This document shows positions 1 to 9,079 of a DNA stretch of 64,000 nt, in pieces (the stretch's first letter is position 1; each line of letters starts with the position of its first letter). The notes beneath the pieces were generated by a model that was given only the letters and a program-made list of their open reading frames with translations, did not search any database and was not told the origin of the DNA. Both the position numbers and the translations under genes were made by a program. Origin of the DNA: Rhizobium vallis (GTDB taxonomy: Bacteria > Pseudomonadota > Alphaproteobacteria > Rhizobiales > Rhizobiaceae); the NCBI RefSeq assembly GCF_003985155.1, contig NZ_ML133700.1, positions 79,907-143,906 of the forward strand, given 5' to 3'.

Positions 1-106
1 CGACTTGCGCATCGATGTCCTTCAGAACCGGATAATCGCCGTAACTCTTGCAGACCTGTGAAAGCCTGATCGTCTGCGATTCCTGCGCGGAAACTGACAT
101 GCTCAT
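1..106 (-). CDS. Polar amino acid ABC transporter ATP-binding protein (N-terminal fragment, cut by window edge)
   Basis: Only the first 35 or so codons are present; the gene runs off the left edge. The visible peptide ends in a segment (IRLSQVCKSYGDYPVLKDI) that is the usual first strand of an ABC ATPase, just before the Walker A motif. The ATG at 106 overlaps the stop of the upstream permease gene by ATGA, so it is the last visible gene of a permease-permease-ATPase operon of the His/Glu/Gln family. A second ATG six bases downstream, at 100, is a possible start. The ATP-binding motifs themselves lie outside the window, so the call rests on this short N-terminus plus the neighbours. Confidence 0.8.
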   Translation of the reverse strand, partial: MSMSVSAQESQTIRLSQVCKSYGDYPVLKDIDAQV

Positions 107-861
107 AGCTGCTCCGATATGATTTTCGCCGGCGAGACCGGGGAGGCGGCAGGCTGGCTGGAAAGCCCCGCACGCCGCCGCGTGATGCGTCGCTCGAGGC
201 GATTTGCGAAGTAGGTGAGCGTCCAGCAGATGATGAAGTAGACGATCGCCAGGATGAGGAAGACCTGGAAAGGCTGCGTCAGGAGCTGGTTGTTGACCTG
301 GCTTGCCGCAAAGGTGAGGTCCGGCACGTTGATCACATAACCGAGCGTCGTGTCCTTGATCGTCGAGACGAACGTGGAAAGGATGCTCGGGATCATGTTG
401 TAGAGCGCCTGCGGCAGGATGACGAAGCGCATCGCCCCGAAATAGCCGTGGCCCAGCGCCCGCGCCGCATCCATCTGTCCGGGTCCGAGCGCGACAATGC
501 CGGCACGGACGACCTCGCTCAGGAACGCGCTCTGATAGACCACCAGCGTCGTCAGCATCGTGATGAAGCTCGGCACATCGGCGCCGGTCAGCAGCGGAAC
601 GAGGAAATAGCTCCACAGGATGAGCATCAGCAGCGGCACGCCCCTGGTGAAATAGACCAGGGCGGTGACCGGCCAGCGCAGCAGCGGCGACTTGGAGAGC
701 CGGGCCAATGCGAACAGGATGCTGGCCGGAAAGGCGAGAGCGATGCTGAGCGCCGAAAGGATCAGCGTATTGGCGAGCCCGCCGAGCGGTCCGTTCGGAT
801 ATTGGCCGATCAAGAGCAGCAGCCAGTAGTCCTGGATGATGACGATCATGTCGTGGATCAT
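103..861 (-). CDS. Polar amino acid ABC transporter permease (HisM/GlnP type)
   Basis: A 252-residue inner-membrane permease. It has about five hydrophobic segments and the conserved cytoplasmic EAA-type loop around residues 130-160 (GPGQMDAARALGHGYFGAMRFVILPQA), which couples to the ATPase. A segment ending in TRGVPLL near residue 75 is characteristic of the amino acid (HisMQ) permease family. The gene overlaps the second permease upstream and the ATPase downstream by 4 bases each, so the three are translationally coupled. No substrate-binding protein gene is visible; it may lie beyond the left edge. The substrate cannot be read from the sequence. The nearby 5-oxoprolinase genes make glutamate, glutamine or pyroglutamate reasonable guesses. 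Confidence 0.9.
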   Translation of the reverse strand: MIHDMIVIIQDYWLLLLIGQYPNGPLGGLANTLILSALSIALAFPASILFALARLSKSPLLRWPVTALVYFTRGVPLLMLILWSYFLVPLLTGADVPSFITMLTTLVVYQSAFLSEVVRAGIVALGPGQMDAARALGHGYFGAMRFVILPQALYNMIPSILSTFVSTIKDTTLGYVINVPDLTFAASQVNNQLLTQPFQVFLILAIVYFIICWTLTYFANRLERRITRRRAGLSSQPAASPVSPAKIISEQL

Positions 862-1565
862 GCGCGCGCACTCCGGGCAGGATCTGCGCGCATCGACAGA
901 TAGGCGCCGATGCTCATGATCACGAGTGAGAAGAAAAGGTAGAGGACCGTACCGATCAGGTAGATCTCGAAGGTCCGGAAGCTGAGGTTTTCGATTTCCT
1001 TGACCGCATGCGTCAGTTCCGATGCGCCGATGACGACGGCGAGGCTGCTGTTCTTGAACAGGGAAACGCTGTGATTGATGAGCGGTGGCAGCGCGTTGCG
1101 CACGCCTTGCGGCATGATGACGAAACGCATGGCCGAGAGATAACCGTGGCCGAGGGCACGCGCCGCCTGCATCTGGCCGGGGCCGACCGAGCGCACGCCC
1201 GAACGAAGATCTTCGCTGAAATAGGCGGCCTGACAGAGCCCAAGCCCGATCACCGCGAAGATCGCCTCCGCATTATGGCTTGCGAGCCATGTCGCAACCC
1301 CGCTCGGCATCAGCGTGAAAATCCCGAAGTACCACAGCATTAGCTGCACGAGCGTCGGCACGTTGCGGTGATAGGATACGTAAGCGGCGACGATCGGATC
1401 GCCGAAGCGAAAGGGCGACAGACGCAAAGCCAGCAGCAGAAGTGCGAGCCCCATCGCCAGCAACCAGGAACCGGCATAGATGATGAAGGTCATCTCGATG
1501 CCCTGCAGCAGCATGGCAACGAAGTCGGGATTGTCCAGGATTGCCGACAGGTCGAAGCCGCTCAC
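858..1565 (-). CDS. Polar amino acid ABC transporter permease (HisQ/GltJ type)
   Basis: A 235-residue inner-membrane permease, second half of the heteromeric channel with the 103-861 gene. It shows a YHRNVPTLVQLMLWYFG segment near residues 65-82 and the EAA-type loop (GPGQMQAARALGHGYLSAMRFVIMPQG) near residues 127-153. That loop closely matches its partner's, indicating an old duplication. It overlaps the SDR gene upstream by 4 bases and its partner downstream by 4 bases, so SDR, permease, permease and ATPase form one operon transcribed leftwards. Confidence 0.9.
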   Translation of the reverse strand: MSGFDLSAILDNPDFVAMLLQGIEMTFIIYAGSWLLAMGLALLLLALRLSPFRFGDPIVAAYVSYHRNVPTLVQLMLWYFGIFTLMPSGVATWLASHNAEAIFAVIGLGLCQAAYFSEDLRSGVRSVGPGQMQAARALGHGYLSAMRFVIMPQGVRNALPPLINHSVSLFKNSSLAVVIGASELTHAVKEIENLSFRTFEIYLIGTVLYLFFSLVIMSIGAYLSMRADPARSARA

Positions 1566-2341
1566 GGGTTTGGCTCCCCGGATCGATCGGTCTTTACAGG
1601 AGCTTGCGGCTTTGCCGTCTGCAAGCCGCCCATGACCTGAAGCGTCGGCGTGATCTCCATGTGTCCGATGTTGACGGCGACGGGGGCTGCTATGGCGAAG
1701 GCGATCGCATCGGCGATATCGGCTGCCTGCGGCAATTCGAAGCCGTCGATGAAGCGTTCGCGGATGCTGGGATCATCGCCGTGGACGTGATTGAAAATGT
1801 CTGTGGCGACCCGGCCCGGGCAGATTTCCGTGACCCGCACGCGCTTGCCGAAAGCGTCGATACGCAGCTGGTTGGACAGCATGCTCACCCCTGCCTTGGT
1901 GGCGTGATAGGATGAGTTGCCGCCGAAATTATAGGCGCCGGCGATCGACGAGATGTTGATGACGTGGCCGCGGTCCCGCGCCACCATGCCAGGCACGACA
2001 AGGCGGCAGATATGCAGGACCGCCCGGAGATTGACGTCGACGAGGAGATCGATGTCGCCCTCGTCGGCTTCCAGGAACTTCTTCGGCCGGTCGACGCCGG
2101 CATTGTTGACCAGAATATCGAAGTCCACGCGACCCGTGAGCTCGACCAATGCCTTGCGGTCGGTGACATCGATGACGTGGGCGATACAGCCGGTCCGCTC
2201 GGCCAGCTGCTGCAGCGCTTCGGCGCTGCGTGCAATCGCGTGGACTTCGATGTTCTCCCGGCGGAGCCGTTCAACCACGGCTGCGCCGATACCGGAGGAT
2301 GCGCCGGTGACCAGTGCGGTCTTGTAGTCGGAGAATGGCAT
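1562..2341 (-). CDS. SDR family NAD(P)-dependent oxidoreductase
   Basis: A 259-residue classical short-chain dehydrogenase. It has the cofactor-binding TGASSGIG motif near residue 14, NNAG near residue 83, and the catalytic Ser/Tyr/Lys set (NISSIAGAYN, then YHATKAG near residue 147). The usual length is 245-260. The start at 2341 follows an AAGGGA ribosome site. It resembles the YdfG-type serine/3-hydroxy acid dehydrogenases in general pattern, but the substrate is not determined. It is the first gene of the amino acid ABC operon, which suggests it oxidises a hydroxy-amino acid or a related transported compound. It is divergent from the LysR gene at 2597. Confidence 0.9.
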   Translation of the reverse strand: MPFSDYKTALVTGASSGIGAAVVERLRRENIEVHAIARSAEALQQLAERTGCIAHVIDVTDRKALVELTGRVDFDILVNNAGVDRPKKFLEADEGDIDLLVDVNLRAVLHICRLVVPGMVARDRGHVINISSIAGAYNFGGNSSYHATKAGVSMLSNQLRIDAFGKRVRVTEICPGRVATDIFNHVHGDDPSIRERFIDGFELPQAADIADAIAFAIAAPVAVNIGHMEITPTLQVMGGLQTAKPQAPVKTDRSGEPNP

Positions 2342-2596
2342 GGTCGTTCCCTTGTTGTTGATCGAGACAGTAGCGAAGCTTTAAACCCTTGCCTAAGACC
2401 GATTATCTCTGGAGCAATAAGCAACGGTTATGGAGCCGGGACCGGGCTGGCGAAGAAGAGAAAGAGGTAGCGCCGGCGTCACTTCATAGTGTCCTTGCCT
2501 CGCTCAAGCTGCGAACGAGCAACGGCGTCGCGTTGCAAAAGCAATGCGCGTCTGCAAACATGTTATGACGCAGACCAGAACGGTACCCCGATCCTC

Positions 2597-3502
2597 ATGG
2601 ACATCAGACGCCTCAAATCCTTCATCGTGATCGTCGACAGCGGCAGCATCACGCGAGCGGCGGACCTATTGCATATCGCCCAGCCGGCCCTCAGCCAGCA
2701 GCTTGCCGCACTCGAGGAGCATTTCGGCCACAAGCTTTTGATCCGAAGCCAGCAGGGCGTCAGCATGACCGATGCCGGCCATGCGGTGTATCGCCATGCC
2801 CAGATTATCCTCCGGCAGATGGAGCAGGCGCAAGCGGATGCTTCCGCCGCAGGCAATTCGCTGGCCGGGCGCGTTTCCGTCGGCCTCGTGCCCTTCAGCA
2901 GTGCCGCCACGCTCTCGGTCGACCTCCTGGCGGAGACCAGGAAACGGCATCCCGGCATCCTTCTGCATCTGACCGAAAGCGTCGGACAGACCTATAGCCA
3001 GATGATCATGAACGGCCGGCTGGAGATGGCGCTTCTGCATGGAACCGGGCCGATCAAAGGTGTGCGGTTCGAGCCGATCCTGAGCGAAGAGTTTTTCCTG
3101 GTCGCCCATCGGGACTTTGCCATCGAAGCGGATGCGAAGCCAGTTGCGGTTAGCGGTCTCGACGGGATCCCGATGCTGTTGCCGCCGGCTTATAATTTCG
3201 TACGCCGAGCGGTCGATACAGCCTTCACGCGCACCCGCAGCAATCTGAAGGTCGTTGCGGAAGTCGAAATCGTGCGCACGCTTGCCCGCGCCGTGGGCAG
3301 CGGCCTCGGCGCGACGATCATGCCGAAGGCCATCGCCGATCGCATCGTATCGGAATCGAGCGAGCCGCTGATCTGCCGGCTCGTCTCGCCGCGGATAGAG
3401 GAAACGCTGTCGCTTTGCGTTTCCGACCAGAATCCCCTGTCGGAACCGGCTCTTGCCGTCCGAGACATCCTTCTTGAGCTGACGGCCCGGCTGAAAACGT
3501 AA
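2597..3502 (+). CDS. LysR family transcriptional regulator
   Basis: A 301-residue LysR-type activator. The N-terminal winged helix-turn-helix covers residues 1-60 (MDIRRLKSFIVIVDSGSI, then AADLLHIAQPALSQQ). The rest is the periplasmic-binding-protein-like effector domain. I chose the ATG at 2597 because it starts exactly where the family starts; the open frame extends upstream without family similarity. The architecture resembles Nac/Cbl-like and nitrogen-assimilation LysR proteins. It sits between the divergent SDR-ABC operon (255 bases apart) and the convergent 5-oxoprolinase operon (13 bases apart), so it probably regulates the former. Confidence 0.92.
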   Translation: MDIRRLKSFIVIVDSGSITRAADLLHIAQPALSQQLAALEEHFGHKLLIRSQQGVSMTDAGHAVYRHAQIILRQMEQAQADASAAGNSLAGRVSVGLVPFSSAATLSVDLLAETRKRHPGILLHLTESVGQTYSQMIMNGRLEMALLHGTGPIKGVRFEPILSEEFFLVAHRDFAIEADAKPVAVSGLDGIPMLLPPAYNFVRRAVDTAFTRTRSNLKVVAEVEIVRTLARAVGSGLGATIMPKAIADRIVSESSEPLICRLVSPRIEETLSLCVSDQNPLSEPALAVRDILLELTARLKT

Positions 3503-3515
3503 GGCGCGTCGCTCG

Positions 3516-4718
3516 TCAGCGCATGTCCCGGCAGAACTGCGCTATGCGCGCGCAGCCCTCATCGAGTTTCTCCATGCTGGTAGCGTAGGAAATGCGGAAG
3601 AACGGGCTCATTCCGTAAGCCGCTCCTTGCACTGTCGCGACATGATGCTCCTCCACGAGACCCATGACGAAATCGACATCGGTCTCGATCTTTCGCCCTC
3701 CCTTGCTGGTCTTGCCGATCAGCTCCGATATGTTGGGATAGATGTAGAAGGCGCCTTCCGGCTTGTGGCAGCGCAGCCCTTCGATCTCAGACAATTTTTC
3801 GAGCACGAAGTCGCGTCTCTGCTTGTAGATCGCGGCACGCTCCTTCAGCAGATCCTGAGGCCCGTCGAGAGCCGTAGTGGCGGCAGCCTGGGTGAGCGTC
3901 GCGATGCCGCCGCCATTCTGGCCGTTGACGTTGCTGACGGCAGAGATCAGGTCTTTCGGCCCGGCGCAGAAGCCGAGCCGCCAGCCGGTCATGGCGTAAG
4001 CCTTGGAGACGCCATTCATCGTCAGCACGCGGTCATAGAGCCTCGGCTCGACCTCGGCGATCGTGCAGAACTGGAAGTCGTCATAGACCAGGTGTTCGTA
4101 GATATCGTCGGTCATGATCCAGACATTGGGATGGCGCAGCATGACCTCGGCGATGGCGGCCATCTCCGCCCGGGAGCAGGCGGCACCGGTTGGGTTGTTC
4201 GGGAAATTCAGGAAGAGCCATTTGGTGCGCGGCGTGATCGCCGCCTCCAGATCCTCCGCGCGCAGTTTGAAGCCGGTCTGCTCGTGGCAGGGGACCGCCA
4301 CCGGAATGCCGCCCGCGAATTTGACGATGTCGGCATAACTGACCCAGGACGGTGTCGGAATGACGACCTCGTCGCCCGGATTGCAGGTTGCCAGCATGGC
4401 ATTGAAGATCACCTGCTTGCCGCCGCCCGAGACGACGATCTGGCTGGCATCGTAGTCGAGATTATTGTCGCGCTTGAACTTCCGGATGATGGCGGCCTTC
4501 AGCGCCGGCGTGCCGTCCATCGGCGGGTATTTCGTATCGCCGGCAAGCGCTGCCGCATGGGCCGCTTCGATCGCATGCGCCGGGGTGGGGAAATCCGGTT
4601 CGCCTGAGGAAAGACTGACGACCTTGATGCCCTTGGCGGCCAGTTCCCGGGCGCGCTGGGTCATGGCGGCGGATGCGGATATGGAGACGTTTTTCAAGCG
4701 GTCTGCGATGACGGCCAT
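3516..4718 (-). CDS. Pyridoxal phosphate-dependent class I aminotransferase (aspartate aminotransferase-like)
   Basis: A 400-residue fold-type I aminotransferase of the AspB group. It shows the substrate-binding SSGEPDFPTP near residue 37, the NFPNNPTG motif near residue 175, and the PLP lysine in NGVSKAYAMTGWRLG near residue 240. The expected product of the reaction is glutamate or aspartate plus a keto acid. I chose the ATG at 4718, 8 bases after an AGGA site. Longer in-frame starts run into pxpA and are not credible. It is the last gene of the pxp operon, 61 bases after pxpA, which suggests it removes the amino group of the glutamate released by 5-oxoprolinase, though this is inference. 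Confidence 0.92.
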   Translation of the reverse strand: MAVIADRLKNVSISASAAMTQRARELAAKGIKVVSLSSGEPDFPTPAHAIEAAHAAALAGDTKYPPMDGTPALKAAIIRKFKRDNNLDYDASQIVVSGGGKQVIFNAMLATCNPGDEVVIPTPSWVSYADIVKFAGGIPVAVPCHEQTGFKLRAEDLEAAITPRTKWLFLNFPNNPTGAACSRAEMAAIAEVMLRHPNVWIMTDDIYEHLVYDDFQFCTIAEVEPRLYDRVLTMNGVSKAYAMTGWRLGFCAGPKDLISAVSNVNGQNGGGIATLTQAAATTALDGPQDLLKERAAIYKQRRDFVLEKLSEIEGLRCHKPEGAFYIYPNISELIGKTSKGGRKIETDVDFVMGLVEEHHVATVQGAAYGMSPFFRISYATSMEKLDEGCARIAQFCRDMR

Positions 4719-4779
4719 CGACATGGTCCTTCGATGAGAGATTGAAATGGGAAGACCGCCGCAGGCGATCAGGATTGCG

Positions 4780-5547
4780 TCAGTCGGCGAGTTCGGCGGC
4801 GGGAGCGAGCGTCGCACCCGTGGCTTCGATCTCGCCGCGCACGATGCCGGCAAGCGCCAAAGCACCGGGCGTATCGCTATGGACCAGAATCGAGCGTGCC
4901 GGCATCTCGATCACGGCGCCATCGATCGTCTCGACCGTGCCTTCGAGAAGGAATTTTCGAACGCGTGCACGCACCGCGGCTTCGTCCTTGACGAGGGCTC
5001 CTGCAAGCCCGCGAGCGACAAGTCTGCCCTCGGCGTCATAGGCCCGGTCCGCAAGGAAAAGCGCCAGCGTCTTCAAGCGCGCGCGTTTGGCCGCCTGCTG
5101 GATCTCGCTGCCTGACGTGACGAAGACGACGAGACTGGCATCCACGGTGGCGATCGCATCCATCATCAAGTCGGCGATAACAGGATCGCGATTGACCATA
5201 TTGCCCATGGCCCCGTGGAAGCTGATATGGGAGACGGTGACGCGCTCGGCTTTGGCGATCGCCATCAGCGCGCCGAGCTGGTAGAGCATCTGCTGGCGAA
5301 GCTCGTCTGCCGGAAACGGTATTTCGCGCCGGCCGAATCCCAGCCGGTCGGGCAGGCCGGGATGCGCGCCGATACCGACGCCGTTCAGCTTTGCCAGCCG
5401 GACCATGCGGCCCATCGTATCCGGGTCGCCGCCGTGGAAACCGCAGGCGATATTGGCCGACGAGACCAGTTTCATCATCGCTTCGTCGTCGCAGAGCCGG
5501 TAGGGACCAAATCCTTCGCCCATGTCGGAATTCAGATCGATCTTCAT
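4780..5547 (-). CDS. pxpA: 5-oxoprolinase subunit PxpA (LamB/YcsF family)
   Basis: A 255-residue member of the LamB/YcsF family. In bacteria this family works with PxpB and PxpC to hydrolyse 5-oxoproline (pyroglutamate) to glutamate using ATP. The N-terminus carries the hallmark DLNSDMGEGFGPY, followed by SANIACGFHGGDP near residue 30 and a GVGIGAHPGLPDR segment near residue 56. The start at 5547 has a strong AAAAGGAGGA site. It lies 25 bases after pxpC and before the aminotransferase gene. Full family length, no defects seen. Confidence 0.95.
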   Translation of the reverse strand: MKIDLNSDMGEGFGPYRLCDDEAMMKLVSSANIACGFHGGDPDTMGRMVRLAKLNGVGIGAHPGLPDRLGFGRREIPFPADELRQQMLYQLGALMAIAKAERVTVSHISFHGAMGNMVNRDPVIADLMMDAIATVDASLVVFVTSGSEIQQAAKRARLKTLALFLADRAYDAEGRLVARGLAGALVKDEAAVRARVRKFLLEGTVETIDGAVIEMPARSILVHSDTPGALALAGIVRGEIEATGATLAPAAELAD

Positions 5548-5572
5548 CAGTTCCTCCTTTTGAGGGGTGCGA

Positions 5573-6568
5573 CTAGGCCATCGCCTTCAGGGCACGCTTG
5601 ACCATCCGGGATGTCTGCCTGACGTCCTCGACATAGCGGGCGACAGCCTGTTCCACCCTGCGCGCCTCCGCATGCGTCGAGCGAACGAACTGAAGGCGAG
5701 TGCCGATGCGGGCTTGGCCGAGTCTCCAGAGATCGCATTCGATCACGCCGGCGATCTTCGGATATCCGCCCGCCGTGTTCGCATCACTCATCTGCACGAT
5801 CGGTTCGCCGCCGGGCGGCACCTGGATCACCCCGGGCACGACGCCGTGGGAGCGCATCTCGATGGACGTCGTCGGCGTGATGGGTTCGCCGGAGAGGCGA
5901 TAGCCCGTCCGGTCGCTGCGGGAGGAGATCCTCCAGGTCTGGTTCCAGAAGGCCTCGCCGTCCCCTGCGAAAAGGTCATGCTCGCCGGCCGGAAGCGCGC
6001 GGATAGACAGTGTGCCGTCAACGGGAGCCGGGAAGATATCGCGCAACGCTGCCGCCGGCTCGACGACAGCCAGGCCGGCTGCGGGCATCAGAGCGATATC
6101 CGCGTCCTCGCCGAGCGCGATCCTGTCGCACTTTGCCAACGGCCGTCCGTCATTGCCGCCGAAGTTGCCGCGCAGCGACGTGCTTCGCGATCCCATGACG
6201 ACAGGGATATCGAGCCCTCCGCCGAACGAAATATAGGATCGCGCAAGCCGCGGCGGCTGTAACAGATCGAGAACCTGTCCGGGCTCCGCGACATAGGCGC
6301 ACCAGGCAGGCAGTTCCGATCCGTCCAGATGAGGATTGCCGTCGGCGCCGGTCACGGCAAAGGCCGTGCGCCGCTCGAACCGTAGGCGGAACGGGAAAGT
6401 CTGCACCTCGATCACGGCCGCATTTTCGTCATTACCGACGAGAATGTTCCCGATCCGCACTGCAAGCGGATCCATCGCGCCGCTCGCCGACACGCCGATG
6501 TCGCGATAGCCGGGGCGTCCCAGATCCTGCACCGTGTTGAACGACCCGCTTTCCAGGATCTCGATCAT
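5573..6568 (-). CDS. pxpC: 5-oxoprolinase subunit PxpC (KipA/AHS2 family, biotin-dependent carboxyltransferase-like)
   Basis: A 331-residue protein of the AHS2 family, related to the carboxyltransferase part of urea carboxylase. It begins with MIEILESGSFNTVQDLGRPG, followed by VSASGAMDPLAVRIGN, both typical of the family. The ATG at 6568 overlaps the pxpB stop by ATGA, which fixes the start; a longer frame into pxpB is spurious. It acts with PxpB and PxpA in the cytoplasm. The adjacent biotin carboxylase and carrier genes recall the domain set of urea amidolyase, discussed as a finding. Confidence 0.95.
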   Translation of the reverse strand: MIEILESGSFNTVQDLGRPGYRDIGVSASGAMDPLAVRIGNILVGNDENAAVIEVQTFPFRLRFERRTAFAVTGADGNPHLDGSELPAWCAYVAEPGQVLDLLQPPRLARSYISFGGGLDIPVVMGSRSTSLRGNFGGNDGRPLAKCDRIALGEDADIALMPAAGLAVVEPAAALRDIFPAPVDGTLSIRALPAGEHDLFAGDGEAFWNQTWRISSRSDRTGYRLSGEPITPTTSIEMRSHGVVPGVIQVPPGGEPIVQMSDANTAGGYPKIAGVIECDLWRLGQARIGTRLQFVRSTHAEARRVEQAVARYVEDVRQTSRMVKRALKAMA

Positions 6569-7272
6569 AGCTCGACCCTCGCCGGCAGGAACCGCACCGT
6601 ATCTCCGGGCGCCATCATCGCCGGGTTCGGCGATGCAGGGTCGAACATTTCGAGCGTCGCGAAGCCGATGGAATTCCAGCCGTTCGGGCCTGTGAGCATG
6701 GCGACGCCGGTCTGCATGCCGCCGATGGTCACGCAACCCTTCGGCATATTCAGCGATGGCACGGTCTTTCGCGGCATGTAGATGCGTGGGTCGAGGCCAT
6801 GCAGATAGCCGAAGCCGGGCGCGCTGCCGACGGCAAAGACACGGTAAGTCGCTTCATGATGGATGCGGACGACCTCGTGGTCGCTGAGACCCGAGAGATC
6901 GCAAAGAGCGGGAAGATCTGTCGCATATTCGCCGCCATAGGAGACCGGAATCTGGATGGTCTTGCCTGCGAGATCGATGCTGCGCGCATTCTCCCACGCC
7001 TCCAGCAGTCGGGCGGTTACGGCGTCGGGGTCCTCAGGCGTTTCCTTGAAGATCACCAGCAGGTTGGTCATCCCGGGAATGTTTTCGGCGAGGTCGGCCC
7101 ACCCTTTCACGGCCTGGGAGAGAGCCCAGATCCGCCGCTGCGCGGCGAGATCGAAATCCCCCGGCGCCTCGAGCAGGAAAGATCTGGCGCCGATCGAGGA
7201 AACCCGCGCCCGGCCTTTGGTGGCCGGAAGGATCTCGCGTTGTGATGCATGTCTGTTCGTCGTGACGGTCAT
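6565..7272 (-). CDS. pxpB: 5-oxoprolinase subunit PxpB (KipI/AHS1 family)
   Basis: A 235-residue protein of the AHS1 family. Family segments include VSYGGEYATDLPALC near residue 109, the GFAPGFGYL-like motif as VGSAPGFGYLHGLDPRI near residue 150, and the C-terminal GGMQTGVAMLTGPNGWNSIG block. PxpB is the partner of PxpC in the ATP-dependent 5-oxoprolinase. It overlaps the carrier-like gene upstream by 4 bases and pxpC downstream by 4 bases. The first 30 or so residues are more variable than the rest, and a slightly later start is possible. Confidence 0.95.
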   Translation of the reverse strand: MTVTTNRHASQREILPATKGRARVSSIGARSFLLEAPGDFDLAAQRRIWALSQAVKGWADLAENIPGMTNLLVIFKETPEDPDAVTARLLEAWENARSIDLAGKTIQIPVSYGGEYATDLPALCDLSGLSDHEVVRIHHEATYRVFAVGSAPGFGYLHGLDPRIYMPRKTVPSLNMPKGCVTIGGMQTGVAMLTGPNGWNSIGFATLEMFDPASPNPAMMAPGDTVRFLPARVEL

Positions 7273-7694
7273 GATGGAAGCTCGATTTCGAACAGGGGAT
7301 CACCGAAGCCGACCAGTGTGCCGGGTTCGACGAGCAGCCTGGTCAGGAGACCGGAACCGCTGGCGCGAAGAGGAAGCAGCACCTGCCCTACCCTGATGAA
7401 GCCGACGATATCCGCGTCGGATACGGACCGCGGCACGGTTTTGGCTGAGTCAGAGCCGGCCGGATGCTCAATACAGAAATGGCCTGCCATCGGCGCCTTC
7501 ACGACTGACGATGCGGTGCCCGCAGTGCGCAGCAGCGTTTCGGCCGAATTGATCCGGGCATGGCCTTGTCCGGCGACGACGATGCGGAGTTGTCCGCCCG
7601 GGCGGGAGATTTCGAGGCCATCCACGCCGGCGGCGGTCAGCGCGTCGGTGAGAAATGCGATGGTCGCCGGATCGCTGAAATCGATCGCGCTCAT
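7269..7694 (-). CDS. Biotin carboxyl carrier-like protein lacking the biotinylation motif
   Basis: A 141-residue protein with a carrier-like layout: an N-terminal part resembling AccB (ATIAFLTDALTAAGVDGLEI), a linker, and a C-terminal lipoyl/biotinyl-like beta domain starting at VVKAPMAGHFCIEHP. At the place where a carrier has its modified lysine in (E)AMKM, this protein reads VGQVLLPLRASGSGLL, so the lysine and the methionines are gone. The ATG at 7694 overlaps the carboxylase stop by ATGA and fixes the start. The role is unknown. It may be a structural or regulatory subunit of the complex formed with the carboxylase and PxpB/C, or a degenerating duplicate of the true carrier at 9079. Confidence 0.75.
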   Translation of the reverse strand: MSAIDFSDPATIAFLTDALTAAGVDGLEISRPGGQLRIVVAGQGHARINSAETLLRTAGTASSVVKAPMAGHFCIEHPAGSDSAKTVPRSVSDADIVGFIRVGQVLLPLRASGSGLLTRLLVEPGTLVGFGDPLFEIELPS

Positions 7695-9079
7695 GCCGCC
7701 GCCCTCCGCAGCTTCAGCCATTGCTCGAGATAGTGAATATCCGTCTCGCCGCGCGCGAATGCGTGGTCCTCGAACAAAGCGCGCAGGAAGGGAATGTTGG
7801 TGGCGATTCCCTCGATCTCAGTGCCGGCGAGCGCTTCGCACATTCTTGCCATGGCATGCGCCCGCGTCGGCGCATGCACGATCAGCTTGGCAATCAGCGA
7901 GTCGTAATAGGGCGAGACCTTGTAGCCGGGATGAATATGCGTATCGACGCGGATGCCAGGTCCCGCAGGCAGGGCTAGATGGGTGATGACGCCCGCCGAT
8001 GGCAGGAAGCTATCGGGATCCTCGGCATTGATACGGCATTCGAAGGCATGGCCTTCGCATGTCACATCGCCTTGGACGATCTCCAGAACGTGACCTTGGG
8101 CCGCCTTGATCTGTGCCTGAACGATGTCGATCCCGCTCGTCATTTCGGTGACGGGATGCTCGACCTGAAGCCGCGTGTTCATCTCGATGAAATAGAAAGC
8201 GCCGTCCTCATAGAGGAATTCGAAGGTTCCTACGCCCCGATAGCCGATCTGAAGGCAGGCCTGCACGCAGGCCATGCCGACCGGCCGGATAATATGGGGC
8301 GCAATCCCCGGGGCCGGCGCCTCCTCGACCACCTTCTGATGGCGCCGCTGCATCGAGCAGTCCCGGTGCCCCAGCCACACGGCATTGCCGTGGGCGTCGC
8401 AGATGACCTGGATCTCGATATGGCGGGGGTGCTGGAGGAATTTCTCCATATAGAGCGACGGCGAGCCGAACGCCTTGCGGGCTTCTTCCCGCGTCAGCGC
8501 GATCGCTTCATGCAATTGGTCGGCTTTGGGCACGACGCGCATGCCGCGCCCGCCACCGCCGCCGGCCGCCTTGATGATGACGGGATACCCGATCTCCAGC
8601 GCTATCCGCTCGATCGATGCGGGATCATCGGGCAACGCGCTATCGGGGCCGGGAACGCAGGGAACGCCGGCCGCCATCATCGCCCGCTTCGCGGCGATCT
8701 TGTCGCCCATGGTCGCAATCGATGACGAGGTCGGGCCGATGAAGGTCAGTCCGGCTTTTTCGACGGCGTCGGCGAAGGCGGCATTTTCCGACAGAAAACC
8801 GTAGCCCGGATGAATGGCGCCCGCACCTGTTAGCCGTGCCGCCAGAAGAATGGCATCCTGATTGAGGTAGCTCTTGGCAGCACTCGACGGACCGATGCAG
8901 AGAAAACTATCTGCGGTCTTGCCATAGGGCGCTTCCCTGTCCGCCTCGGAACAGATGGCGACGGTCTCGAGGCCGAGCTCACGACAGGCGCGTTGGATCC
9001 GGGCGGCGATTTCGCCGCGGTTGGCGATAAGGACAGTATCGAAGCGACCGGCCGCAGATTGTTCGGACGTTTCCGGCAT
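7691..9079 (-). CDS. accC: Biotin carboxylase subunit (AccC-like)
   Basis: A 462-residue ATP-grasp biotin carboxylase, close to the family's usual 445-460. It has the N-terminal VLIANRGEIAARIQRACREL, the glycine-rich ATP loop GGGGGRGMRVV near residue 175, and the catalytic EMNTRLQVEHPVTE near residue 300. The reaction would be carboxylation of carrier-bound biotin with bicarbonate and ATP. No acetyl-CoA carboxyltransferase genes are near. The gene lies inside the 5-oxoprolinase operon with 1-base and 4-base overlaps to its neighbours, so it is probably a dedicated paralogue and not the housekeeping fatty-acid enzyme. Confidence 0.92.
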   Translation of the reverse strand: MPETSEQSAAGRFDTVLIANRGEIAARIQRACRELGLETVAICSEADREAPYGKTADSFLCIGPSSAAKSYLNQDAILLAARLTGAGAIHPGYGFLSENAAFADAVEKAGLTFIGPTSSSIATMGDKIAAKRAMMAAGVPCVPGPDSALPDDPASIERIALEIGYPVIIKAAGGGGGRGMRVVPKADQLHEAIALTREEARKAFGSPSLYMEKFLQHPRHIEIQVICDAHGNAVWLGHRDCSMQRRHQKVVEEAPAPGIAPHIIRPVGMACVQACLQIGYRGVGTFEFLYEDGAFYFIEMNTRLQVEHPVTEMTSGIDIVQAQIKAAQGHVLEIVQGDVTCEGHAFECRINAEDPDSFLPSAGVITHLALPAGPGIRVDTHIHPGYKVSPYYDSLIAKLIVHAPTRAHAMARMCEALAGTEIEGIATNIPFLRALFEDHAFARGETDIHYLEQWLKLRRAAA